A stretch of DNA of 64,000 nt from Pithys albifrons albifrons (Eukaryota; Chordata; Aves; Passeriformes; Thamnophilidae): contig NC_092464.1 in assembly GCF_047495875.1 (NCBI RefSeq), positions 22,042,865 through 22,106,864 on the forward strand, given 5' to 3'. A program made the position numbers and the translations under genes. A model generated the notes under the pieces. That model did not search any database and was not told the origin of the DNA. It saw nothing but the letters and a program-made list of their open reading frames with translations. This document shows positions 48,301 through 62,500 of the stretch, one piece after another; position 1 is the first letter of the stretch; each line of letters opens with the position of its first letter.

Positions 48301-51300
48301 GAGTAGAAGCTAAATTACTCTAATGTAGTACAAAAGACACTGCTTTATTTTAGTGGAGGAGCAAATTGTTTACTTAGTACAGAATAGTATTGTAAAATCT
48401 TAATGAGAATGAGGTATTTGTTGGTTTTATCAGTTATCAGATCCAGGTAAGCACTAGGTTTGTGTTGGTTGGTTTTTTTTTTCATGGTTACCTTGAACTC
48501 CTAATGCATGAAAATGCCTAGTAACTAATTTTTCTCAGCCAGATGAACAAGTTACCTGGGTGATCTGAGGGTTTAAAACTGCAGTCTTTCTCTCCTAAAC
48601 ATTTGTGTTCACACTTTCTGCTTGTAATACCTTGCAGTAAGTGATTCAACTTACCCTTAGTAATGCCTGTATGCACTTGTGATGGCAAATTCACAAGCTG
48701 GCTTTCCCTGTGATCATTTGTCCACTTGTGTCTTGAGATGGTGTAAATTGCCATGTGTTGCCTAATGCAAAGGTTAAAACAACCTTATCCCTTCTCCCTC
48801 ACTTCTGTCTTTTTTTTCTTTAAACCCCACACCGATGCATCTTGCTGCTTGAGACTAGAACCTGATTCATGGAATTTTGAGGCAACTTTTAGCCAAGTGA
48901 ATGGTTTCAAATAGCAGTGCTGTTTCTACAGGAGAGGTTTCTGGTAGCAATAAAATGCGATTTTACTGTTGCTAATTGCAATTTTTAGTTTAACAGTAGC
49001 CTGATTATATGTATATGTGTGCTGGGGAGGAAGAAGGACTGTGCATTTAGATTTGTTGGAAAGCTTAAGAAATCTCCAATGGTTTTAGTTCATGGAGGAA
49101 CAGAAATGTCCCTGCTCCCTCTTAGTACAAACTTCAGAGTAGGTTTTTACTCTTGTCTTATGTGAGCAATGACTAGCCATTCTTGTGGCATGAAGAAAAC
49201 CAAGCAGAATATGCGTGGCAAGGAAACTCCGTGTGTTGGTTGTGTCAGTGTAGGTTCATGCAGTACCTGCAGTTTGGTGGTTCGTCTTTACTGGCATTTC
49301 TTTAACAACCCTGCTTGAAGTCTGGCTACTGAAAGCAGTGTGGCTGGGAATGATGCTTCTCCTCCGTGTCTTGAATCTCTCTAGTCCGTTTGATCAATAT
49401 GTTGTTTCATACCTCAAGCATATAATTTAGGGAGAGAGTTTTTTTCCAGTCAGCCAAAGGCAAACTAAGTAATCTCTCAAAAATACCTGCAGCTTGAAAT
49501 CAAAGTGTGTACTTTCAGTATTTCTGTTGGCGTGTACACTCATTACCTTATGCAAGCTGTGCTTTTGTAAGATTAATTTTCCTTTGCTCCAGTATATATC
49601 TGTTCTGCCTTGAGATGTGAAGAAAAGCAACTTCTGAGAGAACTGTTGCTGTTGGTATTCTGCTTCTCCCACCGGTCTCAGTGGTTTTACTGTTTACCTT
49701 TCAGAGAGCACAAATAAGGGAGGCAAGAATCCTGTGTAAATGGTTGTATTTACTCGAACAATTCAGTTTAATAATACTAAATAAAACATACATTAACAAT
49801 GTACGCTAAAAAATTTTGGTTTAGGAAATGACAAAGAGAACCAAGTGGTTTTTTTTTTCCTTCAGAAATTCCAGAAACGTTTTCCTGAAAGCTGGTTTAC
49901 ATTAAGCTTTCAGTTAATGTAATATCTGGCTTGCTGTACATGGGTAATAAGCATTATACAAATGCTTTCTGCAAATACTGTCTTTAGTTTTATTAGAAAC
50001 TGGAAAGTATGTATGTATTTGTTAATACAGAACCATAAGAATGTGAGCATACTGTAGTTTCTTGTTGCTTTTAGTAAGTGCATTGAATCTTTTACTTTTA
50101 AATAGTAAGACAGTCACAGTTGACTTAATGATGAATCTGAGCCCTTGAAAGAAGTATTTAAGTATATTTCTACACAGAGTGATGTTTTTATTTAATGTAA
50201 AATGGTGATGTTCTGATTCAGATATAGCAGTGCCACTTGTGCTAGCTTAAACAGCAACAGATTTGAAAATGAACTGAAGGAAAAATTAATTTATGTACTT
50301 TATAGTCCTAAGTTTGGCTCCCTGCTACCTGGGGGATTGGGTGTATTTAAATGGAGCTGCTGTTATATATAAAGTATGTTTTGAATAGAAGCGGGTTTTG
50401 CAGACAGGGCACAAAAGTCCCTGAAAGTCCAACACCAAAGCTGTCTTTTGGTTGTTCCTACTCTTAGTTTTTGCACTTCTGTGAGGTGTCACTGCCTGTG
50501 CCATACTGTGGAAGGACGCTAGAGAGAGAAATCCTTTTTTCTTTGATTATTCTTACACCTCATGTATTGGGAGGTAAAGCCTCCCTGTCACTGTGAGCAG
50601 GAATCTGCACCATGGAAAACTCTATCTTCTGCTGTAGTGGTTGCTCATCACATGGGAAGGCAAGAGCACATAAAAGTAGAATTGACACCACAAAAACCTT
50701 GCTGGAACTCGGGTGACTTGAGGGGCCACCTTCAGCCTCTCTGGCCCATGGGAACCAGGCTTTGAGGGGACACAGCAGCAACTGCAGTCAGCAGGGAGGA
50801 AATGGAGCATGGAGGGGAAGCCAAGGGAGAGGAAGTAGCAGCATCCTTTGGCTTGGGTACAGCAAAGGAGCTCAATCCAATAAAGTGCAAAATGTTTCCA
50901 GTTTAATTCTAGCTGCAGGAGTGCTGAGAGCTGCTGTACTATGGGGTAGGTGTAAGTAATACAATAGCAGTGTTTAACAGTAAGGGGGAGCTTACCTTGA
51001 CAGTCAGTAAATGCTGAGATAAACACGAGGTAGAGACATAAACTACTCCTCCTTTGTTAAAAGAAAACAGGGCCCTTTCTTCTTTCTGCAGTAATTAGCA
51101 GAGGTGATAGTCGTGATGGGTGCTCCCTCTTGTTTCTTCACACTTTGTGATTGTCTTGATTGAAAACACAGTGTCTTTCATCCTTTATAAGCAAGGGCAT
51201 ATACTAATACTGCAAGAAGTATTTCTCAAGTGATTTTGTAGGACTTGCTAAGGAAACAGCACCATATTAAGGCAAATGCTGCATTTGTATTGCTGCTGGG

Positions 51301-52212
51301 AGGAAAGTAATATATCAGCAGTTTTATCCAGCCCTCTTCTTCTTCACCATTCTGCAAACAGTTGTGCAAAGTGAAAGGTTAAGATCCAAACATCTGATCT
51401 CCCAGTGTGTACTTCATATGTGGGTGTAAGACTCCTCATGTGAGGGATACGCGATTGTCGTCCAGGGTAGGAGGCATCTCATCTGACTTGGGTGTCTGCA
51501 GGTGTCTGCATCTTAGTGAGCCACCCACGGTCTTTTTGCAGACGTGAATATCTAATCTTCTCAGCTAATGGAGCAGAGTATCATTCCCGTCATCTGGAGT
51601 AAGTGCATTTGGTCAGATGAATCGTGCTGTGTGAATCTCCACTGCATGGCAGCCTATATGACACTGTACCTCCTTTTAGTCAGGTGAATCCTCCCTCACA
51701 AATTGTAATTTGAAGTTTCATGAGCTCAGTGTTGCCCTCTGGCTTGGCCTTGAGCTACTGAATATATACAATGTAATAAACTATGTAAAAGAGTACAATC
51801 TTGGATTACCTGGCTGGGTTATCTTCTGTTTCTCAAGGCTCCAACGAGTTATTGTCTATTTACATTTCTAAACCATTTCTCTTTGTAGCGTCATGCTTAT
51901 AAGCCTGTATGTTTCACTCTCAAGAGTAAATAAACAAAAAGAAAGGTTTGGAAACAAGTAAGGAGGTTTGCAAAGTTGTTTGGACTTGTCTACATGTTTT
52001 TGCCATGCTTTCAATTAGCTTTCTATTCCCAAGGGTTGATTTGTTTTGGATTATGCTGCATTGTTACTCTCACCTTTGTCTGTTTTCTCATACTGGCATT
52101 TGTGTAGCAATGTGGTACACCAGATCAGGAAGCTATCAAACTGAAAACTCCAGTATGCACCAGCTCAGTCTTCACAGGGATCATTTTCCTGATTGGATTA
52201 ATCAGAAGTTAC
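45301..52212 (+). other. probable first intron, proximal part
   Basis: AT-rich sequence following the first exon, with no convincing second exon. It includes a T16 run at 48,118-48,133. A good donor-like CCAG|GTAAGC lies at 48,446/48,447, but the sequence before it has stops in all frames back to the nearest good acceptor. Confidence 0.5.
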
Positions 52213-53056
52213 ACAAATGCTGTTGCTGGTGCAGAGGAAGCCTGGATAGACTGGAGAGATGGGCTGATTCCAGTGGGATGAGGTTTAACAAGGCCAAGTA
52301 CCGGGTCCTGCACTTTGGCCACAACAACCCCATGCAGCACTACAGGCTGGGGACAGAGTGGCTGGAGAGCAGCCAGGCAGGAGGGGACCTGGGGGTACTA
52401 ATTGACAGGAAGCTCAGCATGAGCCAGCAGTGTGCCCAGGTGGCCAAGAAGGCCAATGGGATCCTGGCCTGTATCGAGAATAGTGTGGCCAGCAGGACCA
52501 GGGAAGTGATCCTTCCCCTGTACTCGGCGTTGGTGAGGCCACACCTTGAGTGTTGTGTTCAGTTCTGGGCCCCTCAGTTCAGGAAAGAGATTGAGGGGCT
52601 GGAGCAGGTCCAGAGAAGAGCAACAAGACTGGTGAAGGGACTGGAGCGCAACTCCTGTGAGGAGAGACCAAAGGAGCTGGGGTTTAGTCTGGAGAAGAGG
52701 AGGCTCAGGGGTGACCTCATCACTCTCTACAACTACCTGAAAGGGGTTTGTAGCCAGGTGCGGGTTGGTCTCTTCTCTCAGGCAACCAGCAGTAGAACAG
52801 AAGGGCACGGACTTAGGCTCTGCTGGGGGAGGTTTAGGTTGGATATTAGAAAGAAATTCTTTACAGAGAGAGTAATTAGGCATTGGATAGGCCTGGCCGG
52901 AGAGATGGTGGATTCTCCATCCCTGGAGGTTTGTAAGATGAGCTGCATGTGGTACTTAGTGCCATGATCTGGTGATCACAGTGGGATGGGATCAAGGGTT
53001 GGACTTGATGATCTCTGAAGTCTCTTCCAACCCAGTTCATTCTATGATTCTATGAA
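52213..53056 (+). mobile_element. CR1 LINE, 5'-truncated, reverse transcriptase C-terminus nearly intact
   Basis: A plus-strand CR1 of about 840 bp in the presumed intron. It enters just downstream of the reverse transcriptase catalytic box ([20 protein letters not shown]) and stays open for about 250 codons through [33 protein letters not shown] and [13 protein letters not shown]. Compared with the usual CR1 frame there is an in-frame 3-bp loss near the [10 protein letters not shown] block and a 1-bp loss near 52,938 that shifts the last codons into an early stop at 52,965. The 3' UTR ends in ATTCTATGATTCTATGA. The few defects show a fairly recent insertion. It shares its subfamily with the 19.97-kb copy. 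Upstream unique sequence happens to be open in the same frame back to 51,948. Confidence 0.95.
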
Positions 53057-56000
53057 AGGGCTGAGAGGAAGTGGCAAGGGAAAACAAGGACTTCATGGGA
53101 ACAGTGCTCATTGATGCATGATTAAATTCTTTTGTAGGACTAGAATATAAGATGTAAGACACAACATTTAGCAAGTTAACTGTTTTAGAAGTTACTGCTT
53201 AAAGGAAATGGCTGTTGTCGAAAACATGATACCGCCCCATTGCTCAAAGTGAAAGCATAAAGAATTTCTTGAAAACTAATTTGCTTACAGTAGAAAAAAC
53301 CCTACATTATAGCAGTTAATACTGGCAGACCTGGACCTCAGTACTGGCAGATGATTTGAGACACTTTCAGCTGCAGCTCTCTCTGTCTCCGCCAGAACGG
53401 GCTATTGTCTCTGCCTGGGATATTCCCCTTTGTACTCTTCATGGAAGTTTAGATAGTTTCATCCACAGTTTCAACTCAAGGGAACTGTGAGATGTAGTGC
53501 TCGTGAGTGTATCTCCCAGTTGTAGGGTAACAGGTGGGTGGTGGGTTAGTACCTGAGTCATCTTTTCTCTGGATGTTCTAAATGTCTTGAGAGGAAATGA
53601 TACATTTTGGACCATTTGAATGCCAAAGAAATGAGGAGGAGCAATACTGGCACTTAGCATGGCCTTCTGGTAGAGTAACCTTTGCCAGCCAGCCATCAAG
53701 GTATGATTTGGTGTAATTAGCACATGAGGCCTGATAGTGTCTGGTCACACCTCTCTGATCTGTCAGCTGGAGAGATTCCCACCTTCCTGCAGCTAATTGC
53801 CTTGCTTTCCTTAGTCTCTGCACTTCTACATTGATGTCTCCTAGATTAGAGTGTCTGCTGAGAGGTAAGAACTGTGCATTCCTAATCTTACCCTTCCTTC
53901 TTCTGTCCCTGTGTTTGCCCTCTCCTGTCTTGCAAGGCTTGGACTGTTTTTGCTGAATAGACTGCTATGGAGTGTTCCTGGGCTTTTCGTGTTTCCGTTT
54001 GAGTTGGGCAAGCATTGCTAGGGAAATAAATGGATCCAGGAGCTCTGGCGACAGGACTGATGGTATGCAGGGGTTGAGGCGGACAAGGGCAGGAGGAGAT
54101 AAACTTGTCCAGGCACTGCATTGTGTTTGTAGGATGGGAGACATCAGCTCAAGATGGGAGCAACAGTTGCTTTCTTTACTGCCCTCTGAGTCATGCTCCT
54201 GGCAAATTCTGGAGCATGCTGACCTGGACAAATATTATAGTGGTTAAAAAAAGCTACTCCCAATAATAACATTGACAGACACAGTGAAGCACTGCAATGT
54301 ACTTGCCTCTTTTAGCTTTACTGCTGGTACCCAGAATCACAGCTCAGCTTATTTCAGCATGTGGTGTTGCATTTGAGGTCCTGGCAAATAAGTTAGAGCC
54401 AGTCCCTTGGATCATGATGTATGATTTACAGGACCCAGGAACACATATTTGAAAGGAGAGCTGATTTTTGTTGTTCTGTGTGTGACTGTTACTTTTTCCC
54501 TACTGTAAAAACTTTAATTTGAATACACTAATTTTCTTCAAAGGTTAAGATGTCTTTTGTTCTTATAGTTATTTCATTATTTAGTATACTGCTAGTTAAA
54601 TCTTTTTAGAGGGAACTATGGCATTAGACTTTCTCAATGTTGGTATTATTGGTAGCAGGTTACATGAAAATTAAAGATACATTTGCTTCAAGCAGCCCAA
54701 AGCAGTAGAAGTAAGAACTTCTAATGGGATGAATTTCAAGTTTACTTATTGCTGTAAGCTGTTGAGTTATAACTGCAGCAGGCTTTGGAATACTAAATTA
54801 ATACAAGTACTTTAAAAATTAGTTGTTGAAGGAAAAGAATTTTATGTACTAAAATTCTTGTTGAAAACTATTAATTTTTCCAGATATTTGATAAGGCCTT
54901 CCATCTTTAGTTCAGCTTCAAATAACTGTCTACTCTGTGGAGCTTTACCTCAGCAAAAACTAGTTGGCATTCTTTATCTATGTTCAGAATCTTGGTGGAG
55001 GTGTTTTAATTGGCAGTGTTACCTGTGAATATGCAATTAATCTTTCAGGAGGGTTTTGTTTTATTAGGTTTGTTTTGGTTTTTTTTTAAGGCATGGTTTA
55101 CTAGTGCTGTTGAAAGAGCTGAGTGAGCCCTCTCAGCAGATGTTGTCATTAGAAAGGGGATTGAAGTAGCGTCATGTCACAAGCTGACTTTCTATGCATA
55201 GAAAAATATCCTTGGATTTTGAGGAGTGAGGGGCTAGGTAACAGACTAGAGCAGTTTTTGTGGTGATGGCCTAGAAATGTAATGCTTATTCCCATGTGCA
55301 AGTTATTGCATGCTTTTAAGAATATGCTGTACTTTCATAAATCCTTTTGTGGTGACAAAAATCCAAAAAGAGTGTATAGAGGCTCTCAAGATCAAAGTCA
55401 TAAATAAGTGATAGACCTGTAGGTTCCTTCAGAGCAGTTGGGAGTCTTTGCTTACTATAGATGATTGCACATAAACAAAGATGCATTTTAATATCTAATG
55501 CATCAAGTATCAAGTCAAGTTAGCTGCTCAGAATGGTTAAGTGTCGTCTTTCCTTACCCCTGGCCTGACTACATGGGGAAGATATTAAAGCTGAAGTTCT
55601 TAGGGTCAGACTGCCTCAGGAGTTTCTTCAGTCCAGGTACTCTATGTGCCTGTGGTGATACGCTGGCATTTCCAAGGAGGAATGTGTGGAATGGGAGGAA
55701 AAGCAAATGCACAACAGTATTCCCTGACCATGATGGTGACATGGGGCAGACGATCTCACTGCCTCCCTGTTACTTCATGGAGTTTCGTCTACTGCTATAA
55801 GGTTAACAGATACTAAGAATATACTCTAAATAGTCTGTCCTGAAAGAGCTTTGGCACATTTGGTTTTGGAGCTGGCTACAAACAAATGGTATCTGACAGT
55901 ATCGGGATCTGACAAGATCATTGCTTGCTTTCTGGTGTGTCTTTGCAGAGATAGTAAAGTGCAGCCTTCATTACTCCAAATGTTTCTAAAATTCTGAAGA

Positions 56001-59000
56001 CATTTTAACTGCCCAAAGGCTTTGAAGGAGATGGGTATGTTTATCAAAAGCAATAGCACTTGGTCTTGCTGAGCTGCATCTTTGTTACTCTTACATCCTC
56101 TTGAGTGTGTAATAAAATTTAGGATTAATAAAAGAGTGTATCTTCCTTGGAGAAGAAATGCTCGTTGCTTGCTCTTTAGTCACAGGATGAGAAAGGTATG
56201 TCTGTTGTGCAGAAAATAAGGTCAGGAGTAAGGAGAAAGCGCAGTAACCACAATGATCCACTGTCTAGGTCAGGGCTGGGAAGTAAATCAATCTCACACA
56301 GGAGTTGAGTCTTAATTCATTCCATTTTTACTTAACAATTAGGGAACTTTTACTGAATTTATTGATACTCAGTAATGGAGTTTCTGCTTGGACCCTTGTG
56401 AAATACTTTTCAGATTTATTCACCTTCTTGCAGTTCTTTGCTTTTCTTCATCACACTTGCATGAATGTAAAAGGTGAAGCCAGTCTGCCTGGCAGTGGGG
56501 AGGGAGCACAGGGGTGTCATCTGTCTGGGCTTGCTCTCAGCCTCCTGGCAAGGCAGGCGGCCCCACCTGCTACACTGGTGGTCAAATTTGAGGGTTTTTT
56601 TTGTGTAAGTATATACACAACCACTTGCCCCCAAAAAGGAGTGGCAAACTTGGTTTCTGAACATATATATATGTATGTAAAGAAAGTAAGAAGATAAGAA
56701 AAGGAAGCAAAAAGAAAAAAAATATAAAGATGATAGGAAGGCATGTTAAAGTTCATGTGTAGGAAATGAAGTTTGAATGGATTCCAGCTACAAATACTAA
56801 GATGCTTCTTCCTTTTCCCTTGCTCTTTCCCTCGCCTTCCCTTCTCTCTTGTGTTGAGCTTAATTTTTAACTTTGCTTCAGTCTGACAGAAGACAACTTA
56901 CATTTTAAACAAAGTCTTGTAAACTAATCTGCATTTCAAACATACTTGCAAACCTGTTGTTGCAGGTAACATCAAAATCTCATTTCATGCTCTGAAGCAG
57001 CAGGAGGATAAACCACCTCAAATGCAAGGTGCTTTTAAAAGTCAATACTTGTCTGGAGTTAGAAGAAAATACCATAGGAAGCAATTATTTTAATTCAAAG
57101 AGTGAGGCAACGCTGATAAATGTTGATTTCAGAAACTTTGCTGATAACTAATTGCATTTGTAAATTATGTTCCCTGTGCCTCTAGTATAGTATTTGATTT
57201 AACTATTTTGTGATTTTAAACCCAGACTGATGACCTCTGATTTTTATGAGGTAGCTGTGCACTGCATTCTTAGCCTGAGTGTGAAATAAAAAGATTGTAT
57301 GTTTTATACCACATTCAAAAGAATAGGGAAAAAGAAAAGAACTTAATAATTAGTCCATTGATCCCTTTCCTTGTCATGAATTATTCACATACTAATGTGA
57401 TTGGTTTTGTTAGGTTTTAGATATTTTTAAAGACTTTTAAAAAAAAGAACAAATATGAACATCATACCTGGTATCAATATAATACCCAGTTATGTTTATA
57501 CCTTAGTTTGTCTCAGTTTATGTTAATTACAAGGTTTCTGAGACAAAGTAGTGAGTAGGTATGATTAGTTTTCCTGAATGAATCTGGAAAAACTATTAAT
57601 TTAGTGTTTGATAGAATCATCTTGTCTTCTTCTTACTTCTGCTAAGAAACTGGGATGGCTACAGTTGCAGGTTGGAGACTTCAGTATTTCATGCACATGT
57701 GCACACATGTTTGTCCTGCAGGCCATATGTTACGAATCAGAGCTTACCTCACAGTAGTAAAACTGTAATGCATTTTCCACCATTCTCCGTTATGTGTTCA
57801 TGGCATGATATTCTGTACTTTGAACAACTTATAGTGATTGTCCTTTGTAACTGGTCATTATTCTGTGAAATTAATGTGTTCTCCAGGATACTTGGCTTCA
57901 ATTTTGTCCTTGGATTGCTGTGGCTATTTCAATAACACCAGAAGTTGTGTCCGTCTCTTCTGCTTGCTGGCTTTGTTCAAAGCAGCTTTGGCTTGCAGAT
58001 GCACATAGATGTGTTTGTTCTTTCTTATTCATGGCAATGGATTTGCAATAAACCCTTGCTAGGAGATAGAAGGCATATGAACTAATTGAGTGTGTGAGTA
58101 TGTGTTGTAATTCCGTGTTCAGGATTTTTAAACAATCTGTTGAGACCTCTAATTACACATCACTGACTTCTGGTTGGTTTTTTTTCCTCAGTTTTCATAG
58201 TATTTGCATCCTATTATCAGGAGTTCTAATGAATTTCCAACTGTAGCAGAAAAAAGTGGATTTTAATATTAGACTTTTAGATCTTTCACATAAAACTATA
58301 TAATTTAGAATTTTTTCCTCCCGTTTTAGTAGCTCAAGCCTTTAGGCTGTGGTAGTGCCTTTGATTCTATTGAAAATTATCCTTTCTAGAAACACAAATA
58401 TGCTTAGTTAGCATCAACATAGAATGTAGACCTACTGTTTATCTTTTTTATCTGTATTAAGATAAATAGAGTTCCAGAGGTAGTTAAGATACCCTAAAAA
58501 TTGACCAGGTGCTGAATCAGATGGTGTTCACATAGAACTGGTGAATTCCATGTATTTCCTTTTCTTTTTCCCAACTTAGTGGTGCTTTGTGCCAGAGCCT
58601 ATGTGATTCTGGAGTAACAGTTTGTGACCAAAGGAAAAGAAAAATGATACTTCCATGGTAGTGTTAGCCTGAAGTAAGGCAAGACATCAATACCTTGTAA
58701 TGAGAGAATTGGAATTCCGTGAATATTCTTAATACAGGTAAAAGTGACAGAATAATGTCTTATTCTGTAAGCTACTGAAAATCAGTGCTGGTAGGTTCTT
58801 CCTTTGGTAGTGATAGTAGGTGCTTGACTTCCAACTTCTCCTCTACACTCTGTATACTTGTTTGGAACTGATATATTGTCATTTTTCTGTGTCAGAAATA
58901 TAAAGTATCAAATAAAATTATGCATGTTTAGATAAATGTGTAAATTATGTGTCTTGTACTTTGTTCTTTTTTATGGTTTATAAACTCTCCAAGCCATCCC

Positions 59001-59398
59001 TTCAGAATGTGTGTGGTAGCTGAGTCTTCTGCCACACTTGTCATTTTTGATAACAGGACTTCTGTTGCCAGCAGCCTTGGTGTAGGTAATAGCCTTGGTA
59101 GAGTGGTCAATAACTTCTTCTTGACTTTGAGAGAAGATGAACATGCGTCCTCCTCAGTGTGCTCCTATGGTTCTCTTAGAGCAAGGAGCATGCTCAGGTC
59201 AAAGGGTGAAGGAGATGAATAGTTCATCAGGGAGTTTTGCTGAGAATTGCTTAGTTATTCCCAATTCTTGTTTCTGAAGGCTGTCCATCCTTGTATCGAT
59301 TCTGCAAATACTTTATGCTTTGTTGGGTTCACTTGAACTTGCCTCTGACTTGTGTTTCCAACAGTGCAGAAATTGTTACCTGGGTGTTCACCCAAAGA
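53057..59398 (+). other. probable first intron, middle part
   Basis: AT-rich sequence with no recent repeat. Weak exon-like candidates are the segment at 59,006-59,085 and a 16-nt microexon-like segment at 56,180-56,195 between a good acceptor and a GTATGT donor. Confidence 0.5.
59006..59085 (+). other. candidate orphan exon (80 nt)
   Basis: It lies between the acceptor AAGCCATCCCTTCAG and the donor GTAG|GTAATA. One frame is open and reads MCVVAESSATLVIFDNRTSV followed by ASSLGV, including an NRT glycosylation motif. Its entry phase (2) would fit the alternative exon 1 donor at 44,356 but not the one at 44,352. It is not recognised as part of any protein and may be chance. Confidence 0.18.
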
Positions 59399-59515
59399 GT
59401 CATAGAATCGTTTAGGTTGGAGAAGACCTTTAAAATCCTTGAGTACAACAGTTAACCCAGCACTGCCAAGTCCATCACTAAGCCATGTCCCTAAGTGCCA
59501 CATCTTAAAGGAGTT
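59399..59515 (-). mobile_element. CR1 LINE 3' end fragment, minus orientation
   Basis: The plus strand reads TCATAGAATCGTTTAGGTTG and then GTTAACCCAGCACTGCCAAG and CCATGTCCCTAAGTGCCACA, the complement of a common avian CR1 3' end. About 120 bp remain. Confidence 0.9.
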
Positions 59516-62500
59516 AGTTGTCCCTGACAACTTGGCAGTGTTTCAACCTATCTTTTGTTTTCTTCTTGACTGTTGCATCCAGACTTAGAAAGTCTGTCAT
59601 GTTGGCTTTCTGTCAACTGAGGATCCTAAACTGCGACTTCTTCAGGTGTGCTGGTATGGCAGAACGTACAGCAGAGCGCAGGCTGCGCTCCCGCTCCTCA
59701 CACTCCTCCCAGACCCTCTGCCGTTGCATTTAATTTCATCCAGATCGCATGGATCTGTGCAGTAATTAAAATAAAAGGATGATTCTTATGAGCATTTTGT
59801 GAACTCATTGGGGGAAGTGAAAAAACAATCGTCCTATTGGCTTCCATTCAGAAGAATGGTGGCTGCTTGTGCAGTTGTTTTTGCCTTGCTGTGTGAGCTT
59901 GTAACAGATGTCTCATTGTTTTGCTCTCAGTTCTTACAGATGCTGGGCTTGTTCTGCTGTAATTTCTTGCTTGGCTGTGAGATATCTGTAAACAGCAGCA
60001 GTGCATGAGGGCCCCAGCTTGTGACCGGGATTCTGCTGGGCTGTAATGTGTCAAATTTTTGCATTTTTTAGTGTTTTCCATTGTTAAATGGAAGGCAGCT
60101 AAATAGCAGGAGTTCTGCCTTGTGGCCACTTCTAATGCTGTAATCTGTGCAACAGGGGAAGGCAAGTAAGGTAGAAACGGGAAAAAAGTTAATAGGAAAA
60201 TGCAAGCAGTTGAAAGAGGTAAACAAAATAGAAGAGGATACATGAAAGATACTTATCTGTATCTTACTGGCTGCTTGTTCTAAACTGGTAAGGGAAGAAC
60301 GTGTCCACCCTCTTTTGCCGAAGGCTGAAGTACTTGGGGCTGGTTCAGAGCTACTATCCTGCAGTACTGAGTACAAGCTCGGAGGATATTTACTGTTCCT
60401 TAGTTCTTGTTGACAGCTTGGTTGGTGGAAGTGGGTATTTACAGAGGAAGTAAATGTAGTGCAAGATTATGAAATGGTGGGGTAGCATTTTATCTGTCTT
60501 GAAATATTGGCCTCTTTATTCACACTGGGTTCCTCTGCTTTGAGAAGGTGTCTGTTTTGCCCAGAGACTGAGGCTTGATACGATGTTTGTATAATTGAAT
60601 AGCCTTTCTCCATAGTTGCAGAAAAGATGAGCTTACAGGAAAAAGGGCATTTCTTTGAAGAATTATAAACATAAACGTTTCTTACTGATGCAAAACCTTC
60701 TGTCCTAGTTATTCTGTTCAATGACAGTCTCTGATTATGTGGTGCTTGTCCTGCAGGTTTTTGTAATGCTGAACTTGTCTCTGATCTAAATTTGCTGTGG
60801 CTGGGTTTTAATACCATGTGTTGGTCTTACTTTCCAAGAACCTTTATCATGAAACTGGTGTGTTGTGTGATTGAATACTGCTTCAGACTGTTCCTTTTTT
60901 AATAACAAAGCTCAAGTTTTTATGCTCTTTGTCCCTTTCACTGATGAATGTCATTGCCTCTGTCATTGTCCCTCCTCTCCACATATCTTCTGCCTCAAAG
61001 AAATCATACTGCTCTCTTCAGCCTTACCCATCACTTCTATATAGGTCATGTCTGGTTCTACATACTCTCTTAATTTTAATTTCTCTGTCTGTCTTGCCTC
61101 AGTCAGCTCCTGGCTACACCGTAATTTATTACAGATGACAGATTTGGAGGAGGAGGTCCTTTGCTGTATCATATCTGTGACTGTTGTACTGATGGTAGAT
61201 GATCGTGCTGTGACATTCCTCTGTTTGGGTGTTTTTAAAAAAGTTTCAGAGTGGAGAAACTGACATGCTCTGCAAATTGTAAAACCCAAAGGAGTTTAAA
61301 TTTACAGCTGCCAAACAGCTTTAACTCTTTAGTTTCTCTCTTGGTTTATATTATGAGTGAGGAATAAAGTTAATTTTTTTTATTAAAAAAAATTGGACTG
61401 CATTGTGAACTGATGAGAATCAGATGCTGACCTTTTATCGTATGATTGTTTGAAGAGTTAAACATGACAGCAAGGGTGTTAATCTAGCAAATGTCTTTTG
61501 GTCGTGTTTTAAAACCAGCATGAACAGACATGGATGTTTTTAATAGGAAGACAAGTATTTAATTCCAAGAAATATACAGGACTTATGCCAGAATAAAAAT
61601 GCAGTTTGTGTTCTGTTTAATTTATTATTATTGTTATTATTATTATTTTATAATTATTTTCTTGGGGACCATTTGCAGACTTTGGAGCACTTCATAACTT
61701 TTGCTAATAGTCTCAAGACTTTGTGTATTACATAAACTTCAGATTTCCTTGCTAGTAATCTGTGTTTATTTGACTTTCTGAAAGCTATTGTAGGCATCAG
61801 CAGTAGCCTGTACTTGATTTTTTGGATTACTGGGGGTTTTATTTTTTATCTTTTTTTCCCCACTGCTTTGGTCTCATCGGGTCTACCTTGACTTCTTTGC
61901 TTTCAGCCTGAAGTAGGATGGTTGTTAAATGCAGAACATGAAAAGCAAATATTTCGTAGCTGGAATTAAAGGGAGGCTGTCTCATTTCTTCTTGGTGTGC
62001 AGGATGAGTGCATGTTGTTTTCAGAGTGAGTAGCTTGGTCGGCAGGGTTGCCTGGGAAATTTTGTAGTATTCTATTGTGGCTCATGCCCAATGGCCCTTC
62101 TGCCATCTGGTCTGTGAACATGGTACTGCAGAAATTACAGGTGGTGTGCCAAGATGTGACCACGTAGACAGGGAAGGGTAATGAAGTGCAGCAATATGGT
62201 AACTTCTGTGTTTGACCTAAATATGCTTGGAACACAGTTTGGAGTATGAATCACAAGCCCTGTGAAAGTGTGGGAGCGTGGTACTGGAACAGACTGGATT
62301 TTCATCTCTATAGCAAGTGCCTCGTGAGCACTTCTTGAATCTGACTGACCCCATCTTAAAACTGAGTTTTGCTTCACGTCACCGTTGTGAGTCACAGGAT
62401 GTTTCAAGCATTTCAGCATTATTAGTAGTATTGTACTGCCCGGTGAAAATTTTTCAATACTTTTTATCTGCAAGAGTAACTGAAATAGTTAAGTCATAGT

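Noticed and set aside
52398..52883. 161-codon minus-strand frame
   Set aside because: It is the antisense shadow of the CR1 reverse transcriptase frame.
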